DNA of 64,000 nt from Anaerolineales bacterium (GTDB lineage: Bacteria > Chloroflexota > Anaerolineae > 4572-78 > J111). The stretch is from positions 1,054,001 to 1,118,000 of the forward strand of contig JABTUK010000001.1 in the NCBI GenBank assembly GCA_015075405.1, in the 5' to 3' direction. The notes under the pieces are model-generated. The model saw only the letters and a list, made by a program, of their open reading frames with translations. It was not told where the DNA came from and made no database searches. Shown here in pieces: positions 55,363-64,000 of the stretch. Position 1 is the stretch's first letter, and each line of letters opens with the position of its first letter. The position numbers were made by a program, and so were the translations under genes.

Positions 55363-57657
55363 ATGAAGATAAATCATTCTGGTCTATCTTTTGATAAGCT
55401 CTGGTATGGATTCCAGATGGGCAGCATGGGGCTGGCTTTGGCTTGGCTGCTGCTTAATTTTGGCCTTAGCTGGCAGTGGATCGGCCGGCCTTTTGCCGGG
55501 TTCCTGCACCAAAACCGGGTTATTACCGAAAGCAATTTGCCCGGCTGGGAAACCCGCGAGCCAACCATCCGCAACCTCAAATTGGCCGAGGGTGATGTGA
55601 TCCTCAGTGTGAATGGTCAAACCGTTTTTTCCTCCGAACAGCTTATTCACTATATTCGGCGGCAAAAAGTCGGCCAACCGATTAACTATTCTCTGAAAAG
55701 CCCCGCGGGTGATATTGCCAAAGCGGCCCTGTCGGTGGTTCGCTTTACCGGGCAAGATTTTTTGCAGTTGGTGGTCATCCCGGCTTTTTTTGCCCTGCTC
55801 GGCCTGATTGCTGCTATCATTGCCTCTTATGGGCAGCCAAATGCTGTCCAGGTTCGCTTGTTTAGCCTGTGGAGTGTGGCCCTGGTTTACGCCCTGGTCA
55901 GTCTGCCCGATTTTGTGGGTGGCTGGCTTTTTTATGTAACTTTTTTTGGGGCATTGATTGGCAAAGTGCTGCTGCCGCCGCTGCTGCTACACTTTTTGTT
56001 GGTCTTTCCTTATCCGCGCCAGGCTTTAAAAGCGTGGCCTGCCTTGCTGCCGCTGCTGTACCTGCCCATCCTGCCCACCCTGGTTTATTTACCTACCTTG
56101 ATTAGTCGCCCCGAATTAACCGGCTATTTTACCCAATTTCTCAACGGTTACACCGCCGTTTATGGGGTTGCCGGGGGCGCGTTGCTGCTAAATGCCGCCT
56201 GGCAGGCCGAAACGACCATCGCCCGACAGCAGGCTCAGGTGTTATGGGTGGGGTTGGCGCTGCCCACCTTTCTGGCAGTAACGCTGAATTTGTTGTTAGA
56301 TTTCTCAAATCGCACCCTCATTTTTGAAACTATAGAGCGTTACGGTCTGATTGGTCTACCCGTTGCCGTCACGCTGGCCACCATTCGCTATCAGATGTTT
56401 GATCTGAAACGCAGCCAGCAATTGCGCCCGCTTTACCTGGGAGCCATCAGTGCTGCCCTGGTGAGTTACTTTTTGCTCCTGGCCTTGATCAATGCCACGA
56501 CCGTTAATCTTGATTTTGTTCGTTATGACGATCTTACCACTATTTTCCTGACCGCGGCCGGCTTTTTTATTTTGCGCCCGGTTTATGGGAGCGTTCGCTA
56601 TCGTTTGGAACAGCGGCTTTATGGCAGTATTGAGGATTTTAAGATTGGGTTGCGCTTGTTTCAACAGGAGTTACTCAAAGTAAAGTCGCGGCACGATCTG
56701 GAGGCTTTGGTAAGCTGGAATATTCCGGGTGACTTCCGGCTGCGCAGCGCCGAACTTACGCTTGAGGGGCGGCCCCACAGTCCCTATTCTCTGCAATTGC
56801 CGCTCAAGGTCAACAATGTCTCGCTGGGTACTCTCTATTTTGGAACCAAAATTAACGGCGAGGATTTTACGCCGCGGGAGCAATCCATATTAATGGATTT
56901 GCAAAAACAACTGGCCCTGGCTTTGTGGAGTCTGGAACTTGACCGGGCTATCCGCGCTACTGAAGCCTTGACCCGCTTGAAAAGTAAATTTTTGGCTAAT
57001 GTGACCCACGAACTGCGCGCCCCTCTTAATGGGATTATTAACTACATTGGTTTTGTGGTTGACGGCGATACCGGCCCGCTCAACCCCGAGCAGGCCGCTT
57101 TGCTCGGTCAGGCCCTCCAGGGCGCGGAAAAATTACTCAAGCTAATTAACAACATTCTGGATATGAGTAAAATAGAAGCAGGCCAGATGACCTTGCAGCT
57201 CCAACCCGTTAAGTTGTCCGAGTTGATTGCCGAAACTCTGCCCAGTGTGGCTGAAAAGTTGCAGGGTAAACCGGTGCAACTGGCGGCCGATCTGGCCCCG
57301 ACTCTGCCCGAAGTTTTGGCCGACCGGCTGCGGCTCCGCCAGATTTTTTCGAGCCTGCTTTCAAATGCGGCTAAATTTACCGAAGCCGGAGCTGTCTGGC
57401 TTAAGGCTTATACCAACAATGGGCATGTCGTCATTGAGGTGGCCGATACGGGCCGGGGCATCAGCCCGGAACTGCTGCCCACTATTTTTCAACAGTTTAC
57501 CGGCGAAGGCTTAACCGATCGCCTTGAACATACTGGCGTGGGTTTGAGCCTGCCCATCACCAAATCGCTGGTGGAGCTGCATGGGGGCTACCTCGAGGTT
57601 GAAAGCCGGGTGGGGCAGGGGACAACCTTTACGATAGTTCTGCCGGTTAAAAGCTAA
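55363..57657 (+). CDS. Sensor histidine kinase with PDZ-like and multi-span region
   Basis: 764 residues. One membrane span begins at about residue 20, followed by a PDZ-like segment (LKLAEGDVILSVNGQTVFSS) on the outside. Then seven or so membrane spans to about 350, a GAF-like region, the phospho-acceptor helix SKFLANVTHELRAPLNGIIN and an ATPase domain with LRQIFSSLLSNAAKFTEAGA, ADTGRGISPE and TGVGLSLPITKSLVELHGG. The start at 55363 is an ATG; a TTG two codons earlier is possible. It may be regulated by peptide binding at the PDZ-like part, by analogy. Confidence 0.9.
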   Translation: MKINHSGLSFDKLWYGFQMGSMGLALAWLLLNFGLSWQWIGRPFAGFLHQNRVITESNLPGWETREPTIRNLKLAEGDVILSVNGQTVFSSEQLIHYIRRQKVGQPINYSLKSPAGDIAKAALSVVRFTGQDFLQLVVIPAFFALLGLIAAIIASYGQPNAVQVRLFSLWSVALVYALVSLPDFVGGWLFYVTFFGALIGKVLLPPLLLHFLLVFPYPRQALKAWPALLPLLYLPILPTLVYLPTLISRPELTGYFTQFLNGYTAVYGVAGGALLLNAAWQAETTIARQQAQVLWVGLALPTFLAVTLNLLLDFSNRTLIFETIERYGLIGLPVAVTLATIRYQMFDLKRSQQLRPLYLGAISAALVSYFLLLALINATTVNLDFVRYDDLTTIFLTAAGFFILRPVYGSVRYRLEQRLYGSIEDFKIGLRLFQQELLKVKSRHDLEALVSWNIPGDFRLRSAELTLEGRPHSPYSLQLPLKVNNVSLGTLYFGTKINGEDFTPREQSILMDLQKQLALALWSLELDRAIRATEALTRLKSKFLANVTHELRAPLNGIINYIGFVVDGDTGPLNPEQAALLGQALQGAEKLLKLINNILDMSKIEAGQMTLQLQPVKLSELIAETLPSVAEKLQGKPVQLAADLAPTLPEVLADRLRLRQIFSSLLSNAAKFTEAGAVWLKAYTNNGHVVIEVADTGRGISPELLPTIFQQFTGEGLTDRLEHTGVGLSLPITKSLVELHGGYLEVESRVGQGTTFTIVLPVKS

Positions 57658-57750
57658 AACGTGGTGCGTGGCGCGTAAAATTTCACTCACCACGAATATC
57701 AAGCCAATTCTTTCCTTTGCAACCATTGTTCAAAACAAAGAGGATTTCTG

Positions 57751-58164
57751 ATGAGCAGCGAAAAATTTCAAAATTATATTGCCCTGGTGGTAGAAGACGA
57801 CGCCTCTGGCCTGGCGATTCTATCGGTGATGCTGCGCCGGATTGGCGTCCGCACTGTGATGGAGCGTTTTGCCCGTGATGCGGTAGACCGGGCTAAAAAA
57901 ATGACTAAAGTGGATATGATCTTTCTGGATTTGGGCCTGCCCGATGGCGACGGTTACGAAGTGCTGGCCCAACTCAAACGAGAACCGGCCCTCAAAAACG
58001 TCCCTATCGTAGCCGTAACGGCCCGTGATGCCAGCACCGAAATCGCCAAAGCCCAGGCAGCTGGTTTCAACGGCTTTTTGGGCAAACCCCTCAACCGTAA
58101 CCGCTTCCCCGACCAAATTCGCCGGATCATGGACGGCGAGGGCGTTTGGGAGATCTACAACTGA
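57751..58164 (+). CDS. Single-domain response regulator
   Basis: 137 residues, receiver domain only. ALVVEDDASGLAIL has the acidic pair, MIFLDLGLPDGDGYEVL has the phospho-acceptor Asp, VAVTA has the Thr and FLGKPLNRNRF has the Lys. With no output domain it probably relays phosphate or binds a partner. It directly follows two kinases in the same direction. Confidence 0.93.
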   Translation: MSSEKFQNYIALVVEDDASGLAILSVMLRRIGVRTVMERFARDAVDRAKKMTKVDMIFLDLGLPDGDGYEVLAQLKREPALKNVPIVAVTARDASTEIAKAQAAGFNGFLGKPLNRNRFPDQIRRIMDGEGVWEIYN

Positions 58165-58204
58165 GGCGGAGATTACGACACGCTACTTGAACTTAAGAGG
58201 GAAA

Positions 58205-59140
58205 ATGAACACTCAACCCGATAATCCTCTTGTTCGCACTCGCTGGTCTCTTGAGGGGTTATCCGTAGGTGACGCATTTGGAGAAAGCCTTTTTTTGCAA
58301 GGATTTGCCCGGCACTCGTTGCATTCATTAGAAACGATGCTGGCCCAACGAATACTGCCTAGAGCGCACTGGACTTATACTGACGATACCCAAATGGCGC
58401 TCTCTATTGTTGAAATTTTGCGCCAGTTCGGTGAGATTGAACAAGATCATCTGGCCCGCAGTTTTGCCCACCGTTTTGAGCGAACACGGGGTTATGGCCC
58501 GGCGATGTATAAGCTGCTACCCAGACTCCAGGCAGGAGAACCCTGGAAGTCAGCCGCCCGTAGTCTCTTTGGGGGGCAGGGTTCGTTTGGTAATGGCGGA
58601 GCCATGCGAGTGGCGCCTGTGGGCGCTTATTTTGCCGATAATTTAGAGGCTGTTATTGAAAATGCTCGCCGTTCAACAGAGATTACCCACGCCCACCCTG
58701 AAGCGGTAGCTGGGGCAATTGCTGTGGCAGTGGCTACCGCCTGGGCCTGGCGCTTGCGTAATAATAATCCTCTCCCAAAAGGGCGGGACTTTCTGGACCT
58801 GGTGCTCCCTTCAATCCCGGAAAGTAAAGTGCGCCAGGGTGTAGCGTTGGCCCGTACCCTATTAATAGATAAATCCGTATGGGAGATTGTAGCTGTATTG
58901 GGGAATGGTTCAGGGATTTCAGCCCAAGATACTGTCCCCTTTGTTCTTTGGTGTGCCGCGCAGCATCTTGATAACTACGAGGAAGCACTCTGGCTGACTG
59001 CCAGTGGTCAGGGAGATATAGATACCAATTGCGCTATGGTTGGTGGTATCGTCGCAGCCTATGTCGGAATAGAAGGTATCCCAGTCGAATGGCTGCGTTA
59101 CCGCGAATCTTTACCACTTTGGGTATTTGCAGAGAGTTAA
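58205..59140 (+). CDS. ADP-ribosylglycohydrolase family protein
   Basis: 311 residues of the DraG/ARH fold, which removes ADP-ribose from proteins or related molecules using two metal ions. GLSVGDAFGES, TYTDDTQMAL and the late SGQGDIDTNCAMVGG hold the metal-binding Asp residues. The start at 58205 is chosen after AGAGGG. A longer frame begins inside the response regulator and is not used. No ADP-ribosyltransferase gene is visible nearby. Confidence 0.88.
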   Translation: MNTQPDNPLVRTRWSLEGLSVGDAFGESLFLQGFARHSLHSLETMLAQRILPRAHWTYTDDTQMALSIVEILRQFGEIEQDHLARSFAHRFERTRGYGPAMYKLLPRLQAGEPWKSAARSLFGGQGSFGNGGAMRVAPVGAYFADNLEAVIENARRSTEITHAHPEAVAGAIAVAVATAWAWRLRNNNPLPKGRDFLDLVLPSIPESKVRQGVALARTLLIDKSVWEIVAVLGNGSGISAQDTVPFVLWCAAQHLDNYEEALWLTASGQGDIDTNCAMVGGIVAAYVGIEGIPVEWLRYRESLPLWVFAES

Positions 59141-59205
59141 ACGAAGTAGGTCGAGACCACTGGTGATAATAACTCTCACCGCTACGATTTAACCTCTGTT
59201 CCTAC

Positions 59206-59275
59206 AAGTTCCCTCAGTTCCTTTTTCTCCTCGCCTCACGTCTCCTCGCCTCACCTCTCTTCGCCTCCCGCTCCC
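59206..59275. repeat. Repeat tract overlapping the end of the M50-like gene
   Basis: AGTTCCCTCAGTTCC words, then CTCCTCGCCTCACGT-type words in direct array. The final codons of the leftward membrane peptidase gene (GGEER) are read from it, so the gene's end has been replaced or extended by the repeat. Confidence 0.7.
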
Positions 59276-60012
59276 CACGTCACCCAAATTGCCCCGCCGA
59301 TCAATATCGCCGCCAGACCTGCCCACAGCACCGCCCAGATAATCGCCGGGATAAAGGTCAGTTCGGCCATCGAGCGGGCATCGTTGGCCGGGGCGTTAAA
59401 GAAATTGAGCGACAGCCCCATCACCGTCATCAAATCAGAAAAAGCGGTCAGCCCGGCCTGAATGGCCAGCAGGTGGAGCAGGAAAATAATCCAGCCGGGC
59501 GTAGCCTTCCAAGCCACCCAGACAAAAAAGCCGCCAAACACCAGCCCGCTCAGGGTGGTTAAAAGGCCAATCGGCAAACTAATCGAAAGTATGGTGGGCA
59601 CGCCATACCACAACGACAGCCAGATCATAGCCGCTCCCATGAGACCCAGAGCCAGGCGGCTCCACCACTGGCTCCGACCCAGCAAAATCAAAACCGCCCC
59701 AAACAGGGCCACCCCCACGTACCCTGCCGGGATAATCACCCAGCGCCAGCCGCCGGCCGTGTAAGCTAACCCCGCCCCGCTGGGATAGACCACAAAGCCC
59801 CTGAACTCTCCACCGGTCAGCAGCGCCGCCAGCCCGTGCCCCAACTCATGGACCAGGGTCAGCAGCAAGCGGAACGGGTAGTTCAGCCAGCCCAGCCAGG
59901 GAATAAAAGCGATCAGCAGCGTGGCCAGCCCGGCCAGGCCGATGAGGGTCAGAGTTTGTTGAGACGAAAACTCTTCTCGAATCGAAGAAGCAAAGAGCGA
60001 CTTTATATTCAT
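59251..60012 (-). CDS. M50-like integral membrane metalloprotease
   Basis: 253 residues with six or so membrane spans. TLVHELGHGLAALLTGG holds the HExxH zinc motif inside a membrane helix, the mark of M50B site-2-protease relatives; a later Asp (FSDLMTV) may be the third zinc ligand. Members of this branch often act on membrane-bound substrates or are of unknown role. The start overlaps the alcohol dehydrogenase stop by four bases. Confidence 0.78.
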   Translation of the reverse strand: MNIKSLFASSIREEFSSQQTLTLIGLAGLATLLIAFIPWLGWLNYPFRLLLTLVHELGHGLAALLTGGEFRGFVVYPSGAGLAYTAGGWRWVIIPAGYVGVALFGAVLILLGRSQWWSRLALGLMGAAMIWLSLWYGVPTILSISLPIGLLTTLSGLVFGGFFVWVAWKATPGWIIFLLHLLAIQAGLTAFSDLMTVMGLSLNFFNAPANDARSMAELTFIPAIIWAVLWAGLAAILIGGAIWVTWGAGGEER

Positions 60013-61016
60013 TCTTTCACTTCCAATACTGCCGCACCGTTGATTTGGCCCTGCTTTAGCCGCAGCAGGGCCTCGTTGGCCTGCTCCAGGGGAAACAGTT
60101 CGGTTTCAGGTTTGAGCGGTATCTCTGCCGCCACCTGCAAAAAGTCCCGTACATCCTGGCGGGTGCTGTTAGCCACGCTTTGGAGCGTCCGCTCATGCCA
60201 CAGTAAATCATAAGGCATTTCGGGGATGGGACTCATGTGAATGCCGCCCAGGGCCAGCGTGCCGCCTCGGTCCAGTCGCTGCAAAGCCAGGGGGACCAGC
60301 CCACCTGCCGGAGCAAAGATAATGCTGCTGTCCATCACCACGCCTGGGTCATCCTCAGCCCCGCCGGCCCAAACCGCGCCCAGCGAGCGGGCCAATTGGC
60401 GGTGATGCTCCTTTCGTGTAAACACAAATACTTCACACCCCCAATGACAGGCCACTTGCAGCACCAAATGAGCCGACGCGCCAAAGCCATACAAACCCAG
60501 GCGCTGTCCCGGCTTTACCCGGCTCAGCCGCAGTGAGCGGTAGCCCACTACTCCCGCGCACAGCAAAGGCGCGGCTTCGACATCGCTGAAAATCGGAGGA
60601 ATAGGATAAGCAAACTTCTCATCCGCCAGCATATACTCGGCAAAACCGCCATTGGCGTGCAGCCCGGTAAAGCGGATTTGTTCGCACAAATTCTCCCGAT
60701 TCGTCCGGCAAAAGCGGCAGCGGCCGCAGGTTTGGTACAGCCAGGGTACGCCCAGCCGGTCGCCGGGCTGATGCAGCGTGACGCTCTCACCCACCATATC
60801 TACCACCCCCACCACCTGATGGCCGGGAACAGTCGGCAGGCGAGGCAGGCTTAAATCACCTTCGACAAGGTGTAAGTCGGTGTGACAAACGCCGCAGGTC
60901 TGGATTTTCAGCCGCACCTGGCCAGGGCCGGGTTGGGGTGGGTCAACCTCGACGGCGCGAAGGGGCGACGTACCAATGGGAGCGGGTTGATGGAGTTGCA
61001 TTACTTTCATGGTCAA
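60009..61016 (-). CDS. Zinc-dependent alcohol dehydrogenase (AdhA type)
   Basis: 335-residue medium-chain dehydrogenase. Catalytic zinc ligands are in CGVCHTDLHLVEGD and PTVPGHQVVG; the structural zinc loop is CGRCRFCRTNRENLC. The Rossmann motif is GLYGFGASAHLVLQVA. It would oxidise an alcohol or reduce an aldehyde with NAD(P). Start at 61016 or 61010. Translationally coupled with the membrane peptidase gene. Confidence 0.92.
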   Translation of the reverse strand: MTMKVMQLHQPAPIGTSPLRAVEVDPPQPGPGQVRLKIQTCGVCHTDLHLVEGDLSLPRLPTVPGHQVVGVVDMVGESVTLHQPGDRLGVPWLYQTCGRCRFCRTNRENLCEQIRFTGLHANGGFAEYMLADEKFAYPIPPIFSDVEAAPLLCAGVVGYRSLRLSRVKPGQRLGLYGFGASAHLVLQVACHWGCEVFVFTRKEHHRQLARSLGAVWAGGAEDDPGVVMDSSIIFAPAGGLVPLALQRLDRGGTLALGGIHMSPIPEMPYDLLWHERTLQSVANSTRQDVRDFLQVAAEIPLKPETELFPLEQANEALLRLKQGQINGAAVLEVKE

Positions 61017-61247
61017 GCAACAAAAACTATCAAAACCCCAGATGATTTTAGCAAGAGATATTGTATCATAAGCCGGGGGTAACTGCGAGAATCCAGTTGG
61101 CGCAGCCCGGCGCTAAATTACCCGCCAGTTTGCTTTGCGTATCCGATTGATTAATATTAAAAATTGTCCCCTCAATAGCCTGTTATTACCATTCTACTCT
61201 TAAGCCTTCTGTGTTATGATAGTTGTATCTCTTGGGGGAGATATAAC

Positions 61248-64000
61248 ATGGAGTCAAAAGTCGCCTACATTCCAATGGATCGCTGTCTGGCGCTGTCCAC
61301 CGGCGTCAGCCTGCCCGACCGTACCCAGGGCAGCGCCCTGTTTGCCGATGTCTCTGGTTTTACCCCGCTGACCGAAGCCATGCTCAAAGCGTATGGCCCC
61401 CGGCGCGGTCCCGAAGAATTGACTCGCCAATTGAACCGTATCTACGATGCCCTGGTGTCCGAAGTTCACCGTTATGGCGGCAGCGTCATTGCGCTCAGCG
61501 GCGACGCTGTTACCTGCTGGCTTGACGGCGATGATGGCCGCCGCGCCACCGCCTGCGGCCTGGATATGCAGCGCGCCATGGCCCAATTCGCCGCTCTCGA
61601 AATCCCCGGCGCTGGCACGGTCTCGCTGGCGATGAAAGCGGCCGTAGCAGTTGGCCCGGTTCGCCGCTTTTTGATTGGCGACCCGGAGATACAATATATT
61701 GACGTGCTGGCCGGGGCAACGCTGGATCGTATGGCGGCGGGTGAACACCATGCCAACAAAGGCGAAGTGGTGGTTGACACTGAAACCGCGGCCCGCCTGG
61801 GCGGTCAACTTGACCTGTCTGAATGGCGGGACGAACCGGAAAGCGGCGAACGCTTCGGCGTGGTTAGCCGTTTGTTGCCTGAGCTTCAGGTAGAAGCGAC
61901 CCCCTGGCCCACTTTTGCCGCCGATACCCTTTCCGAGGAGCAGATCCGTCCCTGGCTTTTGCCGCCGGTTTACGAGCGGCTTCAAGCGGGCAAAGGCGAG
62001 TTTCTGGCCGAACTGCGCCCGGCCGTAGTGCTATTCTTGAGTTTTGATGGGATTGATTTTGACGGGGATGAGCGAGCCGGAGCCAAACTCGACGCCTATA
62101 TTTGTTGGGTGCAAACCATTCTGGCCCATTACGAGGGGTATCTCCTCCAGTTAACCGTAGGCGATAAAGGCAGTTATCTTTACACGGCCTTTGGCGCGCC
62201 CATTGCTCATGAAGACGACGCCCGGCGGGCCGCGGCCGCGGCGCTGGAATTACGCAACTTACCCATCGCCCTCAATTTTATTAGCAATGTTAAAATTGGA
62301 ATCAGCCAGGGCCAAATCTATACCGGGGCTTATGGCGGAACTATGCGTCGTACCTACGGCGTGATGGGTGATGATGTAAATTTAGCCGCCCGCCTGATGC
62401 AAGCCGCCGCCCCTGGACAAATCCTGGTTAGCGCTAATGCTCGCCAACCGGTCGCCGATACCTTTAGCTGGGATAGCCTGCCTCTGCTTAAAGTCAAAGG
62501 CAAGGCCGAACCGGTCAAGGTGTTTAGTTTGAACGGACCCAAAGAACGACAGGCCATCCATTTGCAAGAGCCAACTTATGCCCTGCCGATGGTCGGGCGA
62601 GAAGCCGAACTGGACCTGATTGGGCAGAAATTGAGCCTGGCCCTGGCCGGACACGGCCAGATCGTCGGTATTACGGCTGAGGCCGGCATGGGCAAATCTC
62701 GCCTGGTGGCCGAGGTTGTCCGTCTGGTCAATGATTATCAGCTGGCTGCCTATGGCGGGGAGTGCCAATCTTACGGTACCAACATCAGCTACCTGGTCTG
62801 GCATTCCATTTGGCGGGGCTTCTTCCACCTCGACTCCATCCGCGAAGCGCCAGAGCAGATTGCCGAATTGGAGCAGCAGCTCAAGTTGATTGATCCGGCC
62901 CTGGCGCCCCGCCTGCCGCTGTTGGGGGTCGCTCTCAACATACCCATTCCCGATAATGAGCTGACCCACTCTTTTGACGCCAAGCTGCGGAAATCTTCGC
63001 TGGAAGCGCTACTGGTAGATTGTCTGCGCGCCCGGGCTAGAAAAACCCCTTTGCTGCTGATACTGGAAGATTGTCACTGGCTCGATCCGCTGTCGCACGA
63101 TTTGCTGGAAGAAGTAGGGCGGGCTATCGTTGATTTGCCGGTGCTACTGGTGATAGCCATGCGCCCCCCGGAACTACAGCGCCTGCAAGCGCCCCGAGTG
63201 AGCCAACTGCCTCACTTTACCGAAATAACCCTGGCCGATTTTACCAAGCAGGAGGCGGAACGACTCATCACCCTCAAGCTGCATCAATTTTTTGGCGCGC
63301 AGGCTGAACTGCCGCATGTTCTGGTCGAGCGTATCACGGCTCGCGCCCAGGGCAATCCCTTCTACATCGAAGAACTATTAAACTTCCTCCACGATCAGAG
63401 ATTGGACCCTCACGATAGCGAAGCGCTGGAACAATTTGATTTACCCAACAGCCTGCACAGCTTGATTCTCAGCCGCATTGACCGTCTCAGCGAGAGCCAA
63501 AAAAGCATGGTCAAAGTAGCCAGTGTGATAGGTCGCCTGTTTAGAGCGGCCTGGCTGTGGGGCGTCTACCCGGAACTGGGTGAACCCAACCGGATCAAGG
63601 CCGATCTCGATGTGCTGAGTCAGCTCGATTTGATCCCCATGGACACCCCTGAACCGGAACTAACCTATCTTTTTAAACATGTTATCACGCAAGAAGTGGC
63701 TTACGAGAGCTTACCCTACGCCACACGGGCTATCCTGCACGAACAGTTAGCCTGGTTTATTGAGCGGGCTTACAGCCAAAGCATTGAGCAATTTATTGAT
63801 TTGTTGGCCTTTCATTATGAACGCAGCCAGAATGAGGCCAAAAAACGGGAGTATCTGCGCAAGGCCGGCGAGGCTGCTCAAGCGAACTATGCCAATGAAG
63901 CCGCTATTAGCTATTATGAGCGAGTTTTACCCCTCCTCCCCCAACCGGAGCGGGTGGCAGTAATGCTTAAGTTGAGCGAGGTGCTGCAACTGGTGGGGCA
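61248..64000 (+). CDS. Tandem class III cyclase domains with AAA/TPR module (3' end outside window)
   Basis: At least 917 residues, open to the right edge. The first cyclase domain (about 20-210) has FADVSGFTPL and ALSGDAVTCW, the metal Asp pair, but at the transition-state position reads GATLDRMAAG, lacking the Asn-x-x-x-Arg. The second domain (about 255-425) lacks an obvious metal pair yet has GDDVNLAARLMQAAAPG, the missing half. Together they could form one catalytic heterodimer-like site. A P-loop STAND-type ATPase follows (ITAEAGMGKSRLVAEVV, then LLILEDCHWLDP), and the end enters TPR-like helices. TATGAT and a GGGGGAGAT site precede the ATG. Confidence 0.88.
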   Translation, partial: MESKVAYIPMDRCLALSTGVSLPDRTQGSALFADVSGFTPLTEAMLKAYGPRRGPEELTRQLNRIYDALVSEVHRYGGSVIALSGDAVTCWLDGDDGRRATACGLDMQRAMAQFAALEIPGAGTVSLAMKAAVAVGPVRRFLIGDPEIQYIDVLAGATLDRMAAGEHHANKGEVVVDTETAARLGGQLDLSEWRDEPESGERFGVVSRLLPELQVEATPWPTFAADTLSEEQIRPWLLPPVYERLQAGKGEFLAELRPAVVLFLSFDGIDFDGDERAGAKLDAYICWVQTILAHYEGYLLQLTVGDKGSYLYTAFGAPIAHEDDARRAAAAALELRNLPIALNFISNVKIGISQGQIYTGAYGGTMRRTYGVMGDDVNLAARLMQAAAPGQILVSANARQPVADTFSWDSLPLLKVKGKAEPVKVFSLNGPKERQAIHLQEPTYALPMVGREAELDLIGQKLSLALAGHGQIVGITAEAGMGKSRLVAEVVRLVNDYQLAAYGGECQSYGTNISYLVWHSIWRGFFHLDSIREAPEQIAELEQQLKLIDPALAPRLPLLGVALNIPIPDNELTHSFDAKLRKSSLEALLVDCLRARARKTPLLLILEDCHWLDPLSHDLLEEVGRAIVDLPVLLVIAMRPPELQRLQAPRVSQLPHFTEITLADFTKQEAERLITLKLHQFFGAQAELPHVLVERITARAQGNPFYIEELLNFLHDQRLDPHDSEALEQFDLPNSLHSLILSRIDRLSESQKSMVKVASVIGRLFRAAWLWGVYPELGEPNRIKADLDVLSQLDLIPMDTPEPELTYLFKHVITQEVAYESLPYATRAILHEQLAWFIERAYSQSIEQFIDLLAFHYERSQNEAKKREYLRKAGEAAQANYANEAAISYYERVLPLLPQPERVAVMLKLSEVLQLVG

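Noticed and set aside
58025-58204. Extended start of the ADP-ribosylglycohydrolase overlapping the response regulator
   Set aside because: The extra residues are an off-frame reading of the receiver domain; AGAGGG precedes the ATG at 58205.

Overview
The window looks like a chromosomal segment of a GC-rich, non-model bacterium, most likely a Chloroflexota (Anaerolineae/Ardenticatenia-like) genome. This is inferred from the gene set: hrcA-grpE-dnaK-dnaJ under a perfect CIRCE operator, a cluster of complex I membrane subunits only, a FemAB-type ligase, a tandem-cyclase/AAA signalling ATPase, lipoprotein sugar and peptide binding proteins, and many toxin-antitoxin pairs. No rRNA or other phylogenetic marker is present, so the placement is tentative.

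Layout. 1-7.6 kb: 3' part of a GH2 beta-mannosidase-like gene; an overlapping MNT/HEPN/DUF2207 trio; a small zinc-ribbon membrane protein; a peptide-type ABC binding lipoprotein; a Nudix hydrolase. 7.6-17 kb: a visibly more AT-rich leftward accessory block. Read in its own direction it is XRE regulator, C5 cytosine methyltransferase, a 721-residue protein with a MORC/MutL-like GHKL ATPase at one end and a histidine-kinase-like ATPase at the other, a receiver-domain protein, an uncharacterised gene broken by an amber codon, and a vsr-type nick endonuclease gene. The vsr gene is cut by a complete insertion sequence (7862-9514, 8-bp target duplication), and a 510-residue protein gene sits in the opposite orientation inside the block. 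I read this as a damaged restriction-like defence operon. A decayed 5' half of tRNA-Thr lies just beyond it; the intact tRNA-Thr(TGT) is 2.3 kb further on.

17-25.8 kb: two uncharacterised genes, tRNA-Thr, then a leftward IclR-regulated sugar ABC transporter (binding lipoprotein, double ATPase, two permeases) with matching 18-bp palindromes near both promoters. 25.9-34 kb: two small membrane-associated proteins, the heat-shock operon ending in a clear terminator, and FemAB. 34-42.7 kb: nuoA-H-J-K-L-M-N from one visible promoter, with no peripheral-arm genes. 42.7-47.5 kb: gene fragments, a glycosyltransferase, an O-methyltransferase, a phosphomutase-superfamily protein, a VapBC-like pair. 47.8-53.2 kb: leftward toxin, antitoxin, dnaE and a 6-phosphofructokinase with pyrophosphate-type residues. 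53.4-59.1 kb: an antitoxin with a truncated toxin, two sensor kinases, a response regulator and an ADP-ribosylglycohydrolase. 59.2-64 kb: an M50-like membrane peptidase overlapping an alcohol dehydrogenase, and a cyclase/AAA protein running off the right edge.

Across the window most gaps between genes carry short-period repeats, usually seven bases, arranged as direct copies followed by their reverse complement. The word differs at each site but the architecture is the same. Similar repeats lie in frame inside at least three proteins (GH2, binding lipoprotein, FemAB). On top of these are several MITE-like elements of 90-171 bp with terminal inverted repeats, most with target duplications, including one family present twice (18.3 and 47.6 kb).
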